Below the pieces are notes generated by a model, which was not told the DNA's origin, did not search any database, and was given only the letters and a program-made list of their open reading frames with translations. 64,000 bases of DNA from Sandaracinus amylolyticus. Its GTDB lineage: Bacteria; Myxococcota_A; Polyangia; Polyangiales; Sandaracinaceae. This document shows positions 1 through 9,001 of the stretch, one piece after another; the stretch's first letter is position 1, and every line of letters starts with the position of its first letter. Location of the stretch: positions 9,672,001 through 9,736,000 of the forward strand of contig NZ_CP011125.1 of assembly GCF_000737325.1 (NCBI RefSeq), given 5' to 3'. The position numbers and the translations under genes were made by a program.

Positions 1-374
1 TAGGACGCAATCGCGTTGATCAAGCCCTCGCGCTGCAAGGCCCACGGTCGCGGGCCACCGCTGCGGCAACGATAGGATGCGAAGAGAACCTCCGGGGGCC
101 CGTCGGGTACGCAGTCTTCCCCTTCGGATGCGCCAGGATGGAGGACGAACGCAATCTGCCGAACGGGTCTGCCCGCCTCACGGCCCGCAGCGGAGGCACT
201 GGCAACGTCTGCGTTCGTCGATGTGCACGCGCTCCACCACAACGAGAACGCGGAGAAGGATGTCGCTATCCAACGGGATCGCCGAGTCATGGCGCGATGA
301 TGCGCGAAACGCGGACGCGCTCAATCCGGCGATCGATGTTCGAATGAGGACGGATGTTTGGATGACCCGACTGG
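1..374. other. No gene recognised at left edge
   Basis: The reading frames here are short, overlap each other on both strands and encode Arg/Pro/Ser-rich sequence typical of frames opened by high GC rather than real protein. No RNA gene, terminator or clear promoter was recognised. It probably holds the downstream flank of the minus-strand lipoprotein that ends at 375. Confidence 0.5.
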
Positions 375-1310
375 TCACCGACCGCGGCTAGCCGCGGTCA
401 GCGACACATCGACGCTCACGACGCGCGCCCCACCCGCGCCAAGGGCTCGTCGGACGTCGGCCGGCCACGCGCTCGCACGAGATCTCGCTTCGATGCACGT
501 CGCGATCTCCGCGCGGGGCCCAGCGAAGGAGTGCAGCTCGGCGCGCGTCAGGGCGGCGTCAGCGCCCAGCATCATCGTGAGCGACAGGCTGACGTCTTCT
601 CGCAACCCATCGAAGCAGTCGGACGCTCCCCACTCGCTCACGATCGTGTTGGGTCCGGTGCGAATCAGGTCCCAACCGATCATGTCTCGCACGGTGCGGA
701 CGAACGCGGCGAGCGAAGCGTTCGTCTCGGTGCACGCTCCGGGCGCGATCTCGAGGCGACGCGCGCGACCTTCTGCGCGGATCTCGATCGTGCGGGTCGC
801 GGAGCCCAGGTCGGCAGGGATGCGGCAGTCACTCGCGTCCGGTACTGCGCTCCAGACGTCGGCGCGATCCATCACGCAGAGCAGACGCGACAGTGCATGA
901 CGATCGAGCAACCCACGGATCTTCGCTCGCCACCAGAGCGTGCCTCCGTCGGGCGCCCAAGGGGGTCCCGCGTGCGGATGGACACTGGGATCCACTGCTG
1001 TCCAGGCACCGTCGCTTCTGATGATGATGTGAGCTCCCGATCGCGCGCGACGCGCCCCGACGACCTCTCCGATCATCAATGTGAAATCGGACGGAGGAGC
1101 CCGGGATGCGCAGTCGTCGGCCGCGCGTCCGTCGCTCGGGAAGCTCGCCGAGGAGACGTCGGTCGGAGCGACGATCGACGGCGCTTCGCCGGCTAGGGCG
1201 GGTGGGCTCGGGAGCTCCTGCGGCTCGGCGCTCCGCCCCTCGCAAGCTCCCGCGACGCCCGCAAGAGCGACGAGCGCACACAGCGATCGCGATGTCCCCA
1301 CGTCGGACAT
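375..1310 (-). CDS. Hypothetical lipoprotein, 311 aa
   Basis: The protein opens with a short signal sequence ending in a lipobox (V-A-G-A-C, Cys at about residue 23), followed by a Pro/Ala/Ser-rich linker to about residue 60, so it is probably lipid-anchored in the envelope. The rest (about 70-311) has no motif I recognise. It contains several Cys residues (for example in DDCASR, ASDCR, GACTE and SDCFD), which fits disulfide bonds in an exported protein. It is divergent from the flavoprotein gene at 1367, with only about 55 bases between the starts. Function unknown. Confidence 0.7.
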   Translation of the reverse strand: MSDVGTSRSLCALVALAGVAGACEGRSAEPQELPSPPALAGEAPSIVAPTDVSSASFPSDGRAADDCASRAPPSDFTLMIGEVVGARRARSGAHIIIRSDGAWTAVDPSVHPHAGPPWAPDGGTLWWRAKIRGLLDRHALSRLLCVMDRADVWSAVPDASDCRIPADLGSATRTIEIRAEGRARRLEIAPGACTETNASLAAFVRTVRDMIGWDLIRTGPNTIVSEWGASDCFDGLREDVSLSLTMMLGADAALTRAELHSFAGPRAEIATCIEARSRASAWPADVRRALGAGGARVVSVDVSLTAASRGR

Positions 1311-1366
1311 GTACCATGTGTGTGGGGCGGCCGTTCGCGGCTGGGATCGTCGGTTCGCGGTAGCGC

Positions 1367-3517
1367 ATGCCTGCGAGCAGTGCGCGGCAGACGTTCACGC
1401 CAATGCAGATCGGGCGCGTCGCGATCGTCGCCGGACTTCGGGCATCATCGTCCGCGATGCGTCCATCGCACTTCTCGGTCCCGCCCGAGCCGCCGACGAT
1501 GCCTGCTGCGCCCGGGCCCAGCGTGATCCGGCTCGATCGCTCGGAGCTGCGCACGTTCGAGGCGATCGCGGATGCGTTCTTTCCTTCGCTCGCCTCCGAT
1601 CGCCCCGGGGATCGTCTCTCGGCGCGCGATCTCGGGCTCGCCGCGCGACTGCCCGGGCTGCTCGCCGAGCTGCCGCACGACGCCGATCGTCTCGCGATCA
1701 AAGCGCTGCTGAGGCTCTTCGGATCACGCACCGGCGGATACGCGCTCTTCGGTCGGGCGCGCGCGTTCGACTCGCTCTCGTCGCTCGAGGGAGAAGCGGT
1801 GTTGCTCGAGATGGGGCGCTCTCCGCGTCTCTTCGTGCGACAGGCGTTCAAGACGATGCGTCAGCTCGTCTTCGCGCTGATCACGAGCTCCGAGGCCGGG
1901 CACTCGCGCGCTCCGATCTGGGACGCGATGCAGTACCCCGGGCCGCTCTCTCCGCCGCCCGACGTGCCGCGTCGTCTGTCGCCGATCTCCGTCGAGCGGC
2001 CCGCGACGTGGACGTGCGACGTCGTGATCGTCGGCTCGGGCGCGGGGGGTGGCGTCGCCGCGGGCGTGCTCGCCAAAGCAGGCCTCGACGTCGTGGTGCT
2101 CGAGAAGGGCCCGTACGTCGCCGAGCGCGACATGACCCACGATCCGCGCGAGGCCGATCGCGCGATGTACGCGACGGTGCTCAGCAGCGATCTCGGCACT
2201 GCGCTCATCAGCGGTCGTTGTCTCGGCGGCGGCACGGTCGTGAACTACTCGACGTCGCTCGCGACCCCCGCGGCCGTTCGCGCGGAGTGGGATCGTGTCG
2301 CCGGATTTCGCGACGTGTTCGAAGGCGCGGAATTCCAGCGCTCGATCGAGGCAGTCAGCGAGCGAATCGGAGTGACCACCTCCGAGTCGCGCCCTTGGGC
2401 GCGCGATCGGTTCCTCGAAGAGGCGTGCTCGCGCCTCGGATGGAGCTGCGAGCCGATGCCGCGCGACGTGCGCGGTTGCGCGCAGGACGAGCGCTGCGGG
2501 TTCTGCAACTTCGGCTGTCGGAGCGGCGCCAAACAATCGACGATGCGCACCTGGCTCGAGGACGCGTCGAGCGCGGGCGCGCGCCTCGTCACCTGCGCGG
2601 ACGCCGAGCGCATCGTGATGGAGAACGGACGCGCGGTCGGCGTGCGCGCGAAGGTGACGCGTCGCGACGGAACGCGCGTGCCGCTCACGGTGTTCGGACG
2701 CGCGGTCGTCGTCGCGTGCGGCGCGCTCTACACGCCGGTGCTGCTCCAGAAGAGCCGCATCCACGGCGACGCGATCGGACGCTATCTGCGCGTGCATCCG
2801 GTGACCGGCGCGTGGGGTCGATTCGACGAGCGCACCGATCCCTGGGGCGGCGTGATGCAGGCGCGCATCGCGACGCAGTTCGCGAACCTCGACGGACGCG
2901 GGTACGGGTTCCGCCTCGAGTCGGGCGCGCTCCATCCGCTCGAGTTCTCGCTGCTGCAGGGCTGGGCCGGCGGCGCGGACGTGAAGTCGCTCCTGCGAAG
3001 CTATCGACACTGGGCCGCGTTCGCGGTGCTGCTGCGCGACGAGGGCTGGGGCACGGTGCGCGCGCGCGCGCTCGGTCCGCCGGTGTGGGACTACGCGCCG
3101 AGCGCGAGCGATCTCGTCAACGTGCGCGAGGGCGTGCGGCGCGCGACCGAGGCGCTCGTGGCCGCAGGCGCGCGCGAGGTGCGCAGCGTGCAGCAGGTGC
3201 CGGTGTCGTGGCGCCCCGCGAGCGGCGAGCCGATCACGTCGTTCCTCTCGCGCGTCGACGAGGTCGGGTACGGGCCCTGCCAGACGACGTACGGCAGCTA
3301 CCATCAGATGGGCACCGCGCGCATGGGCGCCGATCGACATCTCTCGGCGTGCGGCGACGAGAACGAGGTGCACGGCACGCCCGGGCTCTTCGTGATGGAC
3401 GCGTCGTGCTTCCCGAACGCGTCGGGCGTGAACCCGATGCTCACGATCGAGGCGATCGCCCACCGCGGCGCGCGCGCCCTCGCGACGCGCTTCGCGAGCG
3501 CGCACCTCGCCGACTGA
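1367..3517 (+). CDS. GMC-family FAD oxidoreductase (long-chain alcohol oxidase-like)
   Basis: Predicted flavoprotein that oxidises an alcohol to the aldehyde or ketone. The FAD-binding Rossmann motif is plain (VVIVGSGAGGGVAAGVLAKAG, about residues 223-243), followed by the second GMC signature (GRCLGGGTVVNYS). The C-terminal GMC signature includes YHQMGTARMG and the closing ASGVNPMLTIEA. The first 200 residues resemble the N-terminal extension of long-chain fatty-alcohol oxidases. A Cys-rich stretch (CAQDERCGFCNFGCRSG) also occurs in that group. The start is uncertain: ATGs at 1457 and 1499 are equally possible, and the first 40 residues look unlike protein. Substrate is not visible from sequence. 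It stands alone, divergent from the lipoprotein gene on its left. Confidence 0.85.
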   Translation: MPASSARQTFTPMQIGRVAIVAGLRASSSAMRPSHFSVPPEPPTMPAAPGPSVIRLDRSELRTFEAIADAFFPSLASDRPGDRLSARDLGLAARLPGLLAELPHDADRLAIKALLRLFGSRTGGYALFGRARAFDSLSSLEGEAVLLEMGRSPRLFVRQAFKTMRQLVFALITSSEAGHSRAPIWDAMQYPGPLSPPPDVPRRLSPISVERPATWTCDVVIVGSGAGGGVAAGVLAKAGLDVVVLEKGPYVAERDMTHDPREADRAMYATVLSSDLGTALISGRCLGGGTVVNYSTSLATPAAVRAEWDRVAGFRDVFEGAEFQRSIEAVSERIGVTTSESRPWARDRFLEEACSRLGWSCEPMPRDVRGCAQDERCGFCNFGCRSGAKQSTMRTWLEDASSAGARLVTCADAERIVMENGRAVGVRAKVTRRDGTRVPLTVFGRAVVVACGALYTPVLLQKSRIHGDAIGRYLRVHPVTGAWGRFDERTDPWGGVMQARIATQFANLDGRGYGFRLESGALHPLEFSLLQGWAGGADVKSLLRSYRHWAAFAVLLRDEGWGTVRARALGPPVWDYAPSASDLVNVREGVRRATEALVAAGAREVRSVQQVPVSWRPASGEPITSFLSRVDEVGYGPCQTTYGSYHQMGTARMGADRHLSACGDENEVHGTPGLFVMDASCFPNASGVNPMLTIEAIAHRGARALATRFASAHLAD

Positions 3518-3625
3518 GAGGGAGTCGAAACATCGGCTCGCCGACTCAGGGCCCTCCCATCCACGTGCTCCGCACGCTCCCGTGCGGGCCCTGCGCCGGC
3601 GAGCACTCCAGCTGGAACCGATTCG

Positions 3626-3639
3626 TGAACGATCGTTCA
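3626..3639. promoter_or_regulatory. 14-bp perfect palindrome at transporter start
   Basis: TGAACGATCGTTCA is a perfect 14-base palindrome whose last base is the A of the ATG at 3639. The GAACG/CGTTC arms resemble TetR-family operators. Binding here would block transcription or initiation of the transporter. No TetR gene is visible in the window. The same core recurs at 45651-45670, with a weaker form at 38812-38823. Confidence 0.5.
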
Positions 3640-4511
3640 TGAACGAGCGATCGGTCGCATTCGATCTCGCGGTCGGGGCGTTCGCGATCGCGTGGGCCGC
3701 GATCTTCTTGCGGCTCGCCGGCGACGTCGATCCGCTGGTCAGCTCGGCGCTGCGGCTCGGGATCGCGGCGGTCCTGCTCGCGCCGTGGGCGGTGCGCGCC
3801 GCGCGCGCCGGGACGCTCGATCGTCAGGTGCGTCGGAGCGCGGCGATCGCGGGGCTGCTCTACGCGGTGCACTTCGGGACGTGGGTCGCGTCGCTCGCGC
3901 TCACGTCGGTCGCGGCGTCGGTCACGCTCGTCACCGCGACGCCGCTGCTGCTCGCGATCATCGGCGTGCTCCGAGGGCGCGACCGCCCGACGCGCGATCA
4001 CGGATGGGCGATCGCGATCACGACGATCGGCGTGGTGATGATCGGGGGCGCCGACGCGTCGCTCTCGCGCGATGCGTTGATCGGCGACGTGCTCGCGCTC
4101 GTCGGCGCGCTCGCGATGGCGCTCTACCTGCTCGTCGCGCGCGAGCTCGGCGAGCGCCTCGAGCCGCTCGCGTTCTCGAGCGTCGCGGCGGGCGTCGGCG
4201 CGCTGGCGCTCGGCCTCGTGTGCGCGGCGGAGACGGCGCTCGGCGTCGACGTCCTCGCGCACCTCGACGGCGCGGCGCTCGGTTGGATCGCGCTGTCCGC
4301 GCTCGTCCCGCAGGTGGTCGGGCACACGCTCCTCACGCGCGCGCTGCGCCGCGCCACGCCCACGATGGTGGGGCTCGCCACCTGCGCCGAGCCCGTGCTC
4401 TCGACGCTGCTCGCGGTGCCGATCCTCGCCGAGGTCCCGACGCCGCTGGTGATCGCGGGGTGCGTCGTGACGATCGCGGGCGTGATGGTCGGGATGCGAC
4501 GCTCGGCGTGA
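3639..4511 (+). CDS. DMT-family (EamA) transporter, about 290 aa
   Basis: Integral inner-membrane protein with about ten hydrophobic segments arranged as two EamA repeats. Repeat one spans about residues 5-140 and includes HFGTWVASLALTSVAASVTLV. Repeat two is about 145-288 and includes TPTMVGLATCAEPVLSTLLA, the typical helix before the last pair. This architecture exports or exchanges small metabolites; the substrate cannot be read from sequence. The ATG at 3639 is preferred over the in-frame start at 3582 because the extra 19 residues are basic and not conserved-looking. The upstream palindrome overlaps this start codon, suggesting repressor control. Confidence 0.85.
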   Translation: MNERSVAFDLAVGAFAIAWAAIFLRLAGDVDPLVSSALRLGIAAVLLAPWAVRAARAGTLDRQVRRSAAIAGLLYAVHFGTWVASLALTSVAASVTLVTATPLLLAIIGVLRGRDRPTRDHGWAIAITTIGVVMIGGADASLSRDALIGDVLALVGALAMALYLLVARELGERLEPLAFSSVAAGVGALALGLVCAAETALGVDVLAHLDGAALGWIALSALVPQVVGHTLLTRALRRATPTMVGLATCAEPVLSTLLAVPILAEVPTPLVIAGCVVTIAGVMVGMRRSA

Positions 4512-4629
4512 GCGTGGCGGAAGGCCGCGCTCCGCTGCGATCACGCCCCAGAGGACGCGCTCCCCGGCGCACGCTGCCTCGCGCCGGATCACGCGGAAGT
4601 CGCGAGGATTTCGCAATTCTGGCCTGGCG

Positions 4630-4645
4630 TGGCGCTCCCTTTGCT
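4630..4645 (+). promoter_or_regulatory. Possible sigma-54 (-24/-12) promoter
   Basis: TGGCGCTCCCTTTGCT matches the sigma-54 pattern TGGCAC-N5-TTGCW with one mismatch in the -24 box and the correct ten bases between GG and GC. Transcription from it would begin around 4656, only a few bases before the ATG at 4660, leaving no room for the GGAG ribosome site. It may therefore be a chance match, or the true start lies further in. Confidence 0.3.
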
Positions 4646-4659
4646 CAGGGCTCCGGAGC

Positions 4660-6327
4660 ATGGGTACGGGGTCGTTCACGCGCGTCGCGGTCGTGCTCGC
4701 CGCGGTCGGCGCGCTCGGATGTGCGAGCGGTCCACGTTCGTTCGCGACGACGACGCCGATCGTCTGGCGCGACGACGATCGACATCCATTCGGTCCACGC
4801 CCGGACGCGCGCTTCGCGCCGGAGATCTGGGACGCGGCCGACAACCTGATCGTGCGGCCGGCGGCGCGCGCGCTCGCGTTCGACACCAGCGGCGAGTCGG
4901 TGAACGTGAACGCCGTCGACGAGGTGCCCGACTCGAGCTTCTTCGAGAACCGCATCGGCATGCGCGCGATCAGCCCCGAGGCGCTCGCGGCGGGCGCGTG
5001 CGGCGAGGGGTTCGAGGAGCCGGTGCTGCCGTGGCGCGTCGTGTCGGGCAAGCGCGACGGCGCGACGAGCGGCTTCGTGATCGAAGACGCGAGCGGGCGG
5101 CGCTTCGTGCTGAAGGCCGATCGCGAGACGCAGCCCGAGCAGACGACCGCGGCGGACGCGATCGTCGCCGCGCTCTATCACGCCGCCGGCTATCACGTGC
5201 CGTGCAACCGCGTCGTGTACTTCGAGCGCGCGTCGGTCTCGCTCGATCCGCGCGCGCGCCTCGACGGCGCCGATCGCGCGATGACAGAGGAGGATCTCGC
5301 GGAGATCCTCGCCGTGTTCCAGGAGGGCGAGCACGGCCTGCGCGCGACCGCGAGCCTGATGTTCGACTCGCCGGCGCTCGGCCCGTGGGACTACCGTGGC
5401 ACGTGGGACGTCGACCTCAACGACGTCGTGCCGCACGAGGATCGTCGCGAGCTGCGCGGGATGTTCGTGATCAACGCGTGGCTCGATCACTGGGACGCGC
5501 GCCAGCACAACACGCTCGCGACGTGGGAGGAGACGGGCGACGGGCGCGGCTGGGTGCTGCACCGGCTCGTCGACTTCGGCGACACGCTCGGGTACCTGCA
5601 GGGCCCTCATCGACAGCAGGTGCGCTACGGGCACTCGCAGTGGATCGACGGGCAGCACGTCGCCGAGGATCTCCTCACGCTCGGGCTCGTACGACGGCCC
5701 TGGGACGACGCGGAGCGCGGGCCCACCTGGCCGATCCTCGGTTACTACGACGTCGAGCGGTTCGATCCCGACGCGTGGCGCCCGAACTACTGGAACGGCG
5801 CGTTCGAGCGTCGCACCGAGCGCGACTGCGCGTGGATGGCGCGGATCGTCTCGCGCTTCGACGAGGCGCACCTGCGCGCGGCGATCGCGCTCGGTCGGTT
5901 CTCCGATCCGCGCGTCGAGGAGCGCTTGCTCGAGGTGATGCTCGGACGTCGCGAGCGCGTGCTCGAGCGATGGCTCACGCGCGTGTCGGCGCTCGCGTCG
6001 CCGGAGGTGCACGAGGGCGCGCTGTGCCTCGAAGATCACGCGGTGTCGTCGGGGCTGCGCGGCGTGCGCGCGCGAGCGCATGCGGCGGCGTGGATCGACG
6101 AGGAGCAGCGCGTGATCGGCGCGCTGCCGATCCGGATGGACGGCGCGCGCGTGTGCGTCGCGATGCCGGAGCACGCGCGGAGCTACGCGATCGTGCGCGT
6201 GCGCTCGGGGACGATCGGTCGCGAGCAGACGCACCCGATCGACGTGCACCTCGCGCAGCGCGGAGAGACGTGGCGCGTGGTGGGGCTCGAGCGGCGCACG
6301 GACGGTGCGAGCGAGGTGACGCGATGA
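4660..6327 (+). CDS. Secreted lipoprotein with protein-kinase-like motifs
   Basis: A 555-aa protein with a clear lipobox (GALGC, Cys21). Its middle carries motifs in the order and spacing of a kinase-like fold. FVLKAD with Lys152 matches the ATP-binding lysine strand. DARQHN (Asp279 to Asn284) matches the Dx4N catalytic loop. VDFGDTLG (Asp305) matches the DFG metal-binding motif. No standard Gly-rich loop was recognised. HipA-, FAM20- and CotH-type kinases vary in a comparable way, but membership in any of these families is inference. It ends in an ATGA overlap with the outer-membrane barrel gene, so the two are co-translated and probably work together at the outer membrane. The start has GGAG immediately upstream. 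Confidence 0.7.
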   Translation: MGTGSFTRVAVVLAAVGALGCASGPRSFATTTPIVWRDDDRHPFGPRPDARFAPEIWDAADNLIVRPAARALAFDTSGESVNVNAVDEVPDSSFFENRIGMRAISPEALAAGACGEGFEEPVLPWRVVSGKRDGATSGFVIEDASGRRFVLKADRETQPEQTTAADAIVAALYHAAGYHVPCNRVVYFERASVSLDPRARLDGADRAMTEEDLAEILAVFQEGEHGLRATASLMFDSPALGPWDYRGTWDVDLNDVVPHEDRRELRGMFVINAWLDHWDARQHNTLATWEETGDGRGWVLHRLVDFGDTLGYLQGPHRQQVRYGHSQWIDGQHVAEDLLTLGLVRRPWDDAERGPTWPILGYYDVERFDPDAWRPNYWNGAFERRTERDCAWMARIVSRFDEAHLRAAIALGRFSDPRVEERLLEVMLGRRERVLERWLTRVSALASPEVHEGALCLEDHAVSSGLRGVRARAHAAAWIDEEQRVIGALPIRMDGARVCVAMPEHARSYAIVRVRSGTIGREQTHPIDVHLAQRGETWRVVGLERRTDGASEVTR

Positions 6328-7685
6328 CGTGGCGCGCGCTCTTCTTCGCGATCGTCACGGTGCTCGCGGTCGCGTCCTCGGCGCACGCGCAAGAGGCTCC
6401 GGACGCGCCGATCACCGCGCATCGCGCGCGCCCCGACTACGACGGTCGCGCCGAGCCGGGCCCCGACGCGGGCGAGGTGCTGCTCTGGGTCCCGCGCGTG
6501 GTCTTCTTCCCGGTCACGCTCGTGCTCGACTACGGCATCCGCCGTCCGATCGGGCTCGTCCTCGAGACCGCGGAGCGGGAGCGCTGGCCCACGCTGCTGC
6601 TCGACGCGCTCACCTGGAACGAGCGTCGCTCCGGCATCGTGCCGACGTTCTTCGTCGCGTACGGCCTCCAGCCCTCGGGCGGTCTCTTGTTCTTCTCGAA
6701 CGACGACGTCGCGCCCGGGCACTCGCTCGGCGCCTCGTTCAACTTCGGCGGCGTCGACTACCTGCAGGGCAGCGCGTCGTACGCGATCGCGACGGGCTCG
6801 GGGTTCCGCGTCGAGCTGCGCGGCGAAGGCGGACGTCGCCCCGACCGCGTGTTCTCGGGGCTCGGCTGGGACGCGCGCGCGGTGCAGTACCGCTTCCGCG
6901 AGGCGTGGTACGAGGCGCAGCTCGGCGTGCGCGCCGATCGCTTCTGGCGCGAGAGCCGCATCGAGGTGATCACCGGCGTCGACGGACACGAATTCGATCC
7001 GCGCGGTTACGCGGCGCTGTCCAACAACTCTCCGTCGATGGCGGAGGGCATCGCGCAGGGCGAGATCCAAGCGCCGCCCGGGCTCGATCGCCCGTACGCA
7101 GTGTCGCGATCGCGCGCGTCGTTCGCGCTCGACACCCGCGAGCCCGAGCCCGCGCCGGGCCACGGCGTGCGCGTGGAAGCGCACGGCGAGCTCGTGTTCG
7201 ATCTCGACGATCCGATGCGCCGCCGGTGGGCGCGCTGGGGCGGCGGCGTCGGCACGTTCCTCGACCTCGGCGCGCATCGCGTGCTCGGCCTCTGGGGCAT
7301 CGCGCGCTTCGCGGACCCGCTGGGCGACGAGGAGATCCCGTTCACCGATCTGATCGCGCTCGGTGAAGAGGAGCTCTTGATGCAGGGCTTCCTGCGCGGT
7401 CAGCTCCGCGGACGCAGCGCGGTCGCGACGACGCTCGAGTATCGCTATCCGATCTGGACGCGGCTCGACGGACGGCTCCACGTGTCGGTGGGCAATGCGT
7501 TCGGGGCGCACCTCGAGGACTTCGCGCTCGAGCGGCTGCGTCTCTCGTTCGGCATGGGCATCGCGACCGCGGGCGAGCCCGACGGCGCGGTCGAGATCGC
7601 CGTCGCGGCGGGCACTGCGCCGTTCGTCGACGGCGCGGGCATCGACTCGGTGCAGCTCGTCTTCGGCAGTCGTCAGGGGTTCTGA
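6324..7685 (+). CDS. Outer-membrane beta-barrel, Omp85/D15-like
   Basis: A 453-aa protein with a cleavable signal peptide (hydrophobic core then AHAQ at about 21-24). The remainder alternates hydrophobic and polar residues as in a 16-strand barrel. The C-terminal third resembles the bacterial surface antigen (D15) domain: LMQGFLRGQLRGRSAVATTL, then EYRYPIW and a glycine-rich ending GSRQGF with terminal Phe, the classic BAM recognition residue. No POTRA domains are present; the N-terminal 100 residues are instead a short periplasmic segment. It overlaps the kinase-like lipoprotein stop by ATGA. Role could be surface export or anchoring of that partner (inference). Confidence 0.7.
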   Translation: MTWRALFFAIVTVLAVASSAHAQEAPDAPITAHRARPDYDGRAEPGPDAGEVLLWVPRVVFFPVTLVLDYGIRRPIGLVLETAERERWPTLLLDALTWNERRSGIVPTFFVAYGLQPSGGLLFFSNDDVAPGHSLGASFNFGGVDYLQGSASYAIATGSGFRVELRGEGGRRPDRVFSGLGWDARAVQYRFREAWYEAQLGVRADRFWRESRIEVITGVDGHEFDPRGYAALSNNSPSMAEGIAQGEIQAPPGLDRPYAVSRSRASFALDTREPEPAPGHGVRVEAHGELVFDLDDPMRRRWARWGGGVGTFLDLGAHRVLGLWGIARFADPLGDEEIPFTDLIALGEEELLMQGFLRGQLRGRSAVATTLEYRYPIWTRLDGRLHVSVGNAFGAHLEDFALERLRLSFGMGIATAGEPDGAVEIAVAAGTAPFVDGAGIDSVQLVFGSRQGF

Positions 7686-7689
7686 TCCC

Positions 7690-7704
7690 GTGGCGACGCG
7701 CCAC
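7690..7704 (+). terminator. Gene-end hairpin, no U-tract
   Basis: GTGGCG-ACG-CGCCAC starts five bases after the barrel stop codon. A very similar sequence (TGATCC followed by a GTGGCGC/GCGCCAC hairpin) sits after the gene ending at 53668. The stem is short and lacks a T-run, so it is at best a weak or factor-assisted terminator. Confidence 0.35.
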
Positions 7705-7768
7705 GCTCACAGCGCGGCAAACATCCCCACTTTACGTCGGTGCCGAGAGCACGACGTTCTCGCGTCGC

Positions 7769-9001
7769 ATGACTCGCATTCCGGTCGGTTCCTCCTTCCT
7801 CGTGCTGCTCGTGCTCGCGGGCTGCGCCAACGACATGAACGGCATCCTCGCGTCACCGACGACCGGGGATCTGCTCGATCCGCCGGCGCAGCGCGTCGAC
7901 GTGTTCGCGGAGATCCGCGCGCAGTGCGGCGAGTGGGCGGAGCCGGGCGGCGACGTGAAGCGCTGGGCGTACGTGCAGTCGGTCTCGCACGACTCGGCGC
8001 GCGTGGTGTGGACGACCAGCGCCGAGCACGCGGAGCTGCTCGAGCTGTGGCAGCAGGAGGGCGACGAGCCGACCGTCGCGGAGCCCGCGCTCGACGAGAC
8101 GCGCTACCTGCGCGACGCGCGCCAGATGAGCGTGCCGCTGCTCGGCCTCGAGCCCGATCGCATCTACTGCTATCGCCTGCGCACGCGCGACGGCGACGTG
8201 GTGTACGGACCGACCGGGTTCCGCACCGCGCCGCGCACCGGTGAGGGCACCGCGCGCATCGTGGTGTTCGGCGACTCGGGCGGCGCGAACGCCGATCAGG
8301 TCGCGGTCGGCGAGCAGCTCGGCACCGTCGCGATGGACGCGGTGCTGCACACCGGCGATCTCGCGTACGAAGACGGCACGCTCGGGCAGCTCGAGGCGAA
8401 GCACTTCGCGATGTACGGGCAGCTCATGGCCTCGGTCCCGTTCTTCCCGTCGATCGGCGATCACGATCACGCGACGGGCTCGGCCGGGCCGTACCTCGAG
8501 GCGTTCGCGCTGCCGGATCGCGCGAGCGGCAGTGAGCGCTTCTACTCGTTCGACTGGGGCCCGGTGCACGTCGTCGTGCTCGACTCGAACGTCGATCTGC
8601 GCCCGCAGCGCACGTTCCTGCAGCGCGACCTCGCCGAGCACGCGGGCTCGCCGTGGACGATCGCGGTGATCTCGACGCCGCTCTACTCGAGCGGCTTCCA
8701 CGGCGGTGATCGCAGCCTGCGCGACGCGTTCCAGCGGCTCTTCATCGACGGCGGTGTCGACCTCGTCGTGAGCGGCGACGATCACGACTACGAGCGCACC
8801 AACCCGATCGAGGGCGTGACCTACGTCGTGACCGGCGGCGGAGGACGCAGCGTGCGCAGCGTGGGCAAGTCGTGGTTCACCGCGTTCTCGACGACCGCGT
8901 TCCACTTCGTGTCGATCGAGGCCGATCGCGAGCGGCTGCGCCTCCACGCGATCGACGGCACGGGTCGCGAGTTCGACGGAGTCGAGCTCACGAAGCGCTG
9001 A
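7769..9001 (+). CDS. Purple acid phosphatase-like lipoprotein with altered metal ligands
   Basis: A 410-aa lipoprotein (VLAGC, Cys19). Residues about 60-155 look like the fibronectin-III-like N-domain of purple acid phosphatases, followed by a metallophosphoesterase domain to about 390. Motif 1 GDSG (Asp169) and motif 2 GDLAY (Asp197, Tyr200) are intact. The expected GNHE/D is GDHD (Asn to Asp231). The VxxH strand reads VIST (His to Thr303). The GHxH motif reads GDDH (first His to Asp337, His339 kept). Three ligands of the dinuclear centre are therefore changed, so metal choice or activity may differ. Its last codons overlap the convergent GTPase gene by 14 bases. Confidence 0.8.
   Translation: MTRIPVGSSFLVLLVLAGCANDMNGILASPTTGDLLDPPAQRVDVFAEIRAQCGEWAEPGGDVKRWAYVQSVSHDSARVVWTTSAEHAELLELWQQEGDEPTVAEPALDETRYLRDARQMSVPLLGLEPDRIYCYRLRTRDGDVVYGPTGFRTAPRTGEGTARIVVFGDSGGANADQVAVGEQLGTVAMDAVLHTGDLAYEDGTLGQLEAKHFAMYGQLMASVPFFPSIGDHDHATGSAGPYLEAFALPDRASGSERFYSFDWGPVHVVVLDSNVDLRPQRTFLQRDLAEHAGSPWTIAVISTPLYSSGFHGGDRSLRDAFQRLFIDGGVDLVVSGDDHDYERTNPIEGVTYVVTGGGGRSVRSVGKSWFTAFSTTAFHFVSIEADRERLRLHAIDGTGREFDGVELTKR

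Noticed and set aside
77-391. Plus-strand open frame at the left edge
   Set aside because: Overlaps other frames, Arg-rich, no start-site features, and no similarity I recognise.
1724-3640. Long open frame (638 aa) on the minus strand opposite the GMC flavoprotein
   Set aside because: Arg/His/Ala-rich, no motif, mirrors the codon pattern of the real gene on the other strand; a GC-driven shadow. The same holds for other long opposite-strand frames, such as those at 15111-17504, 30925-33576 and 43533-45656.
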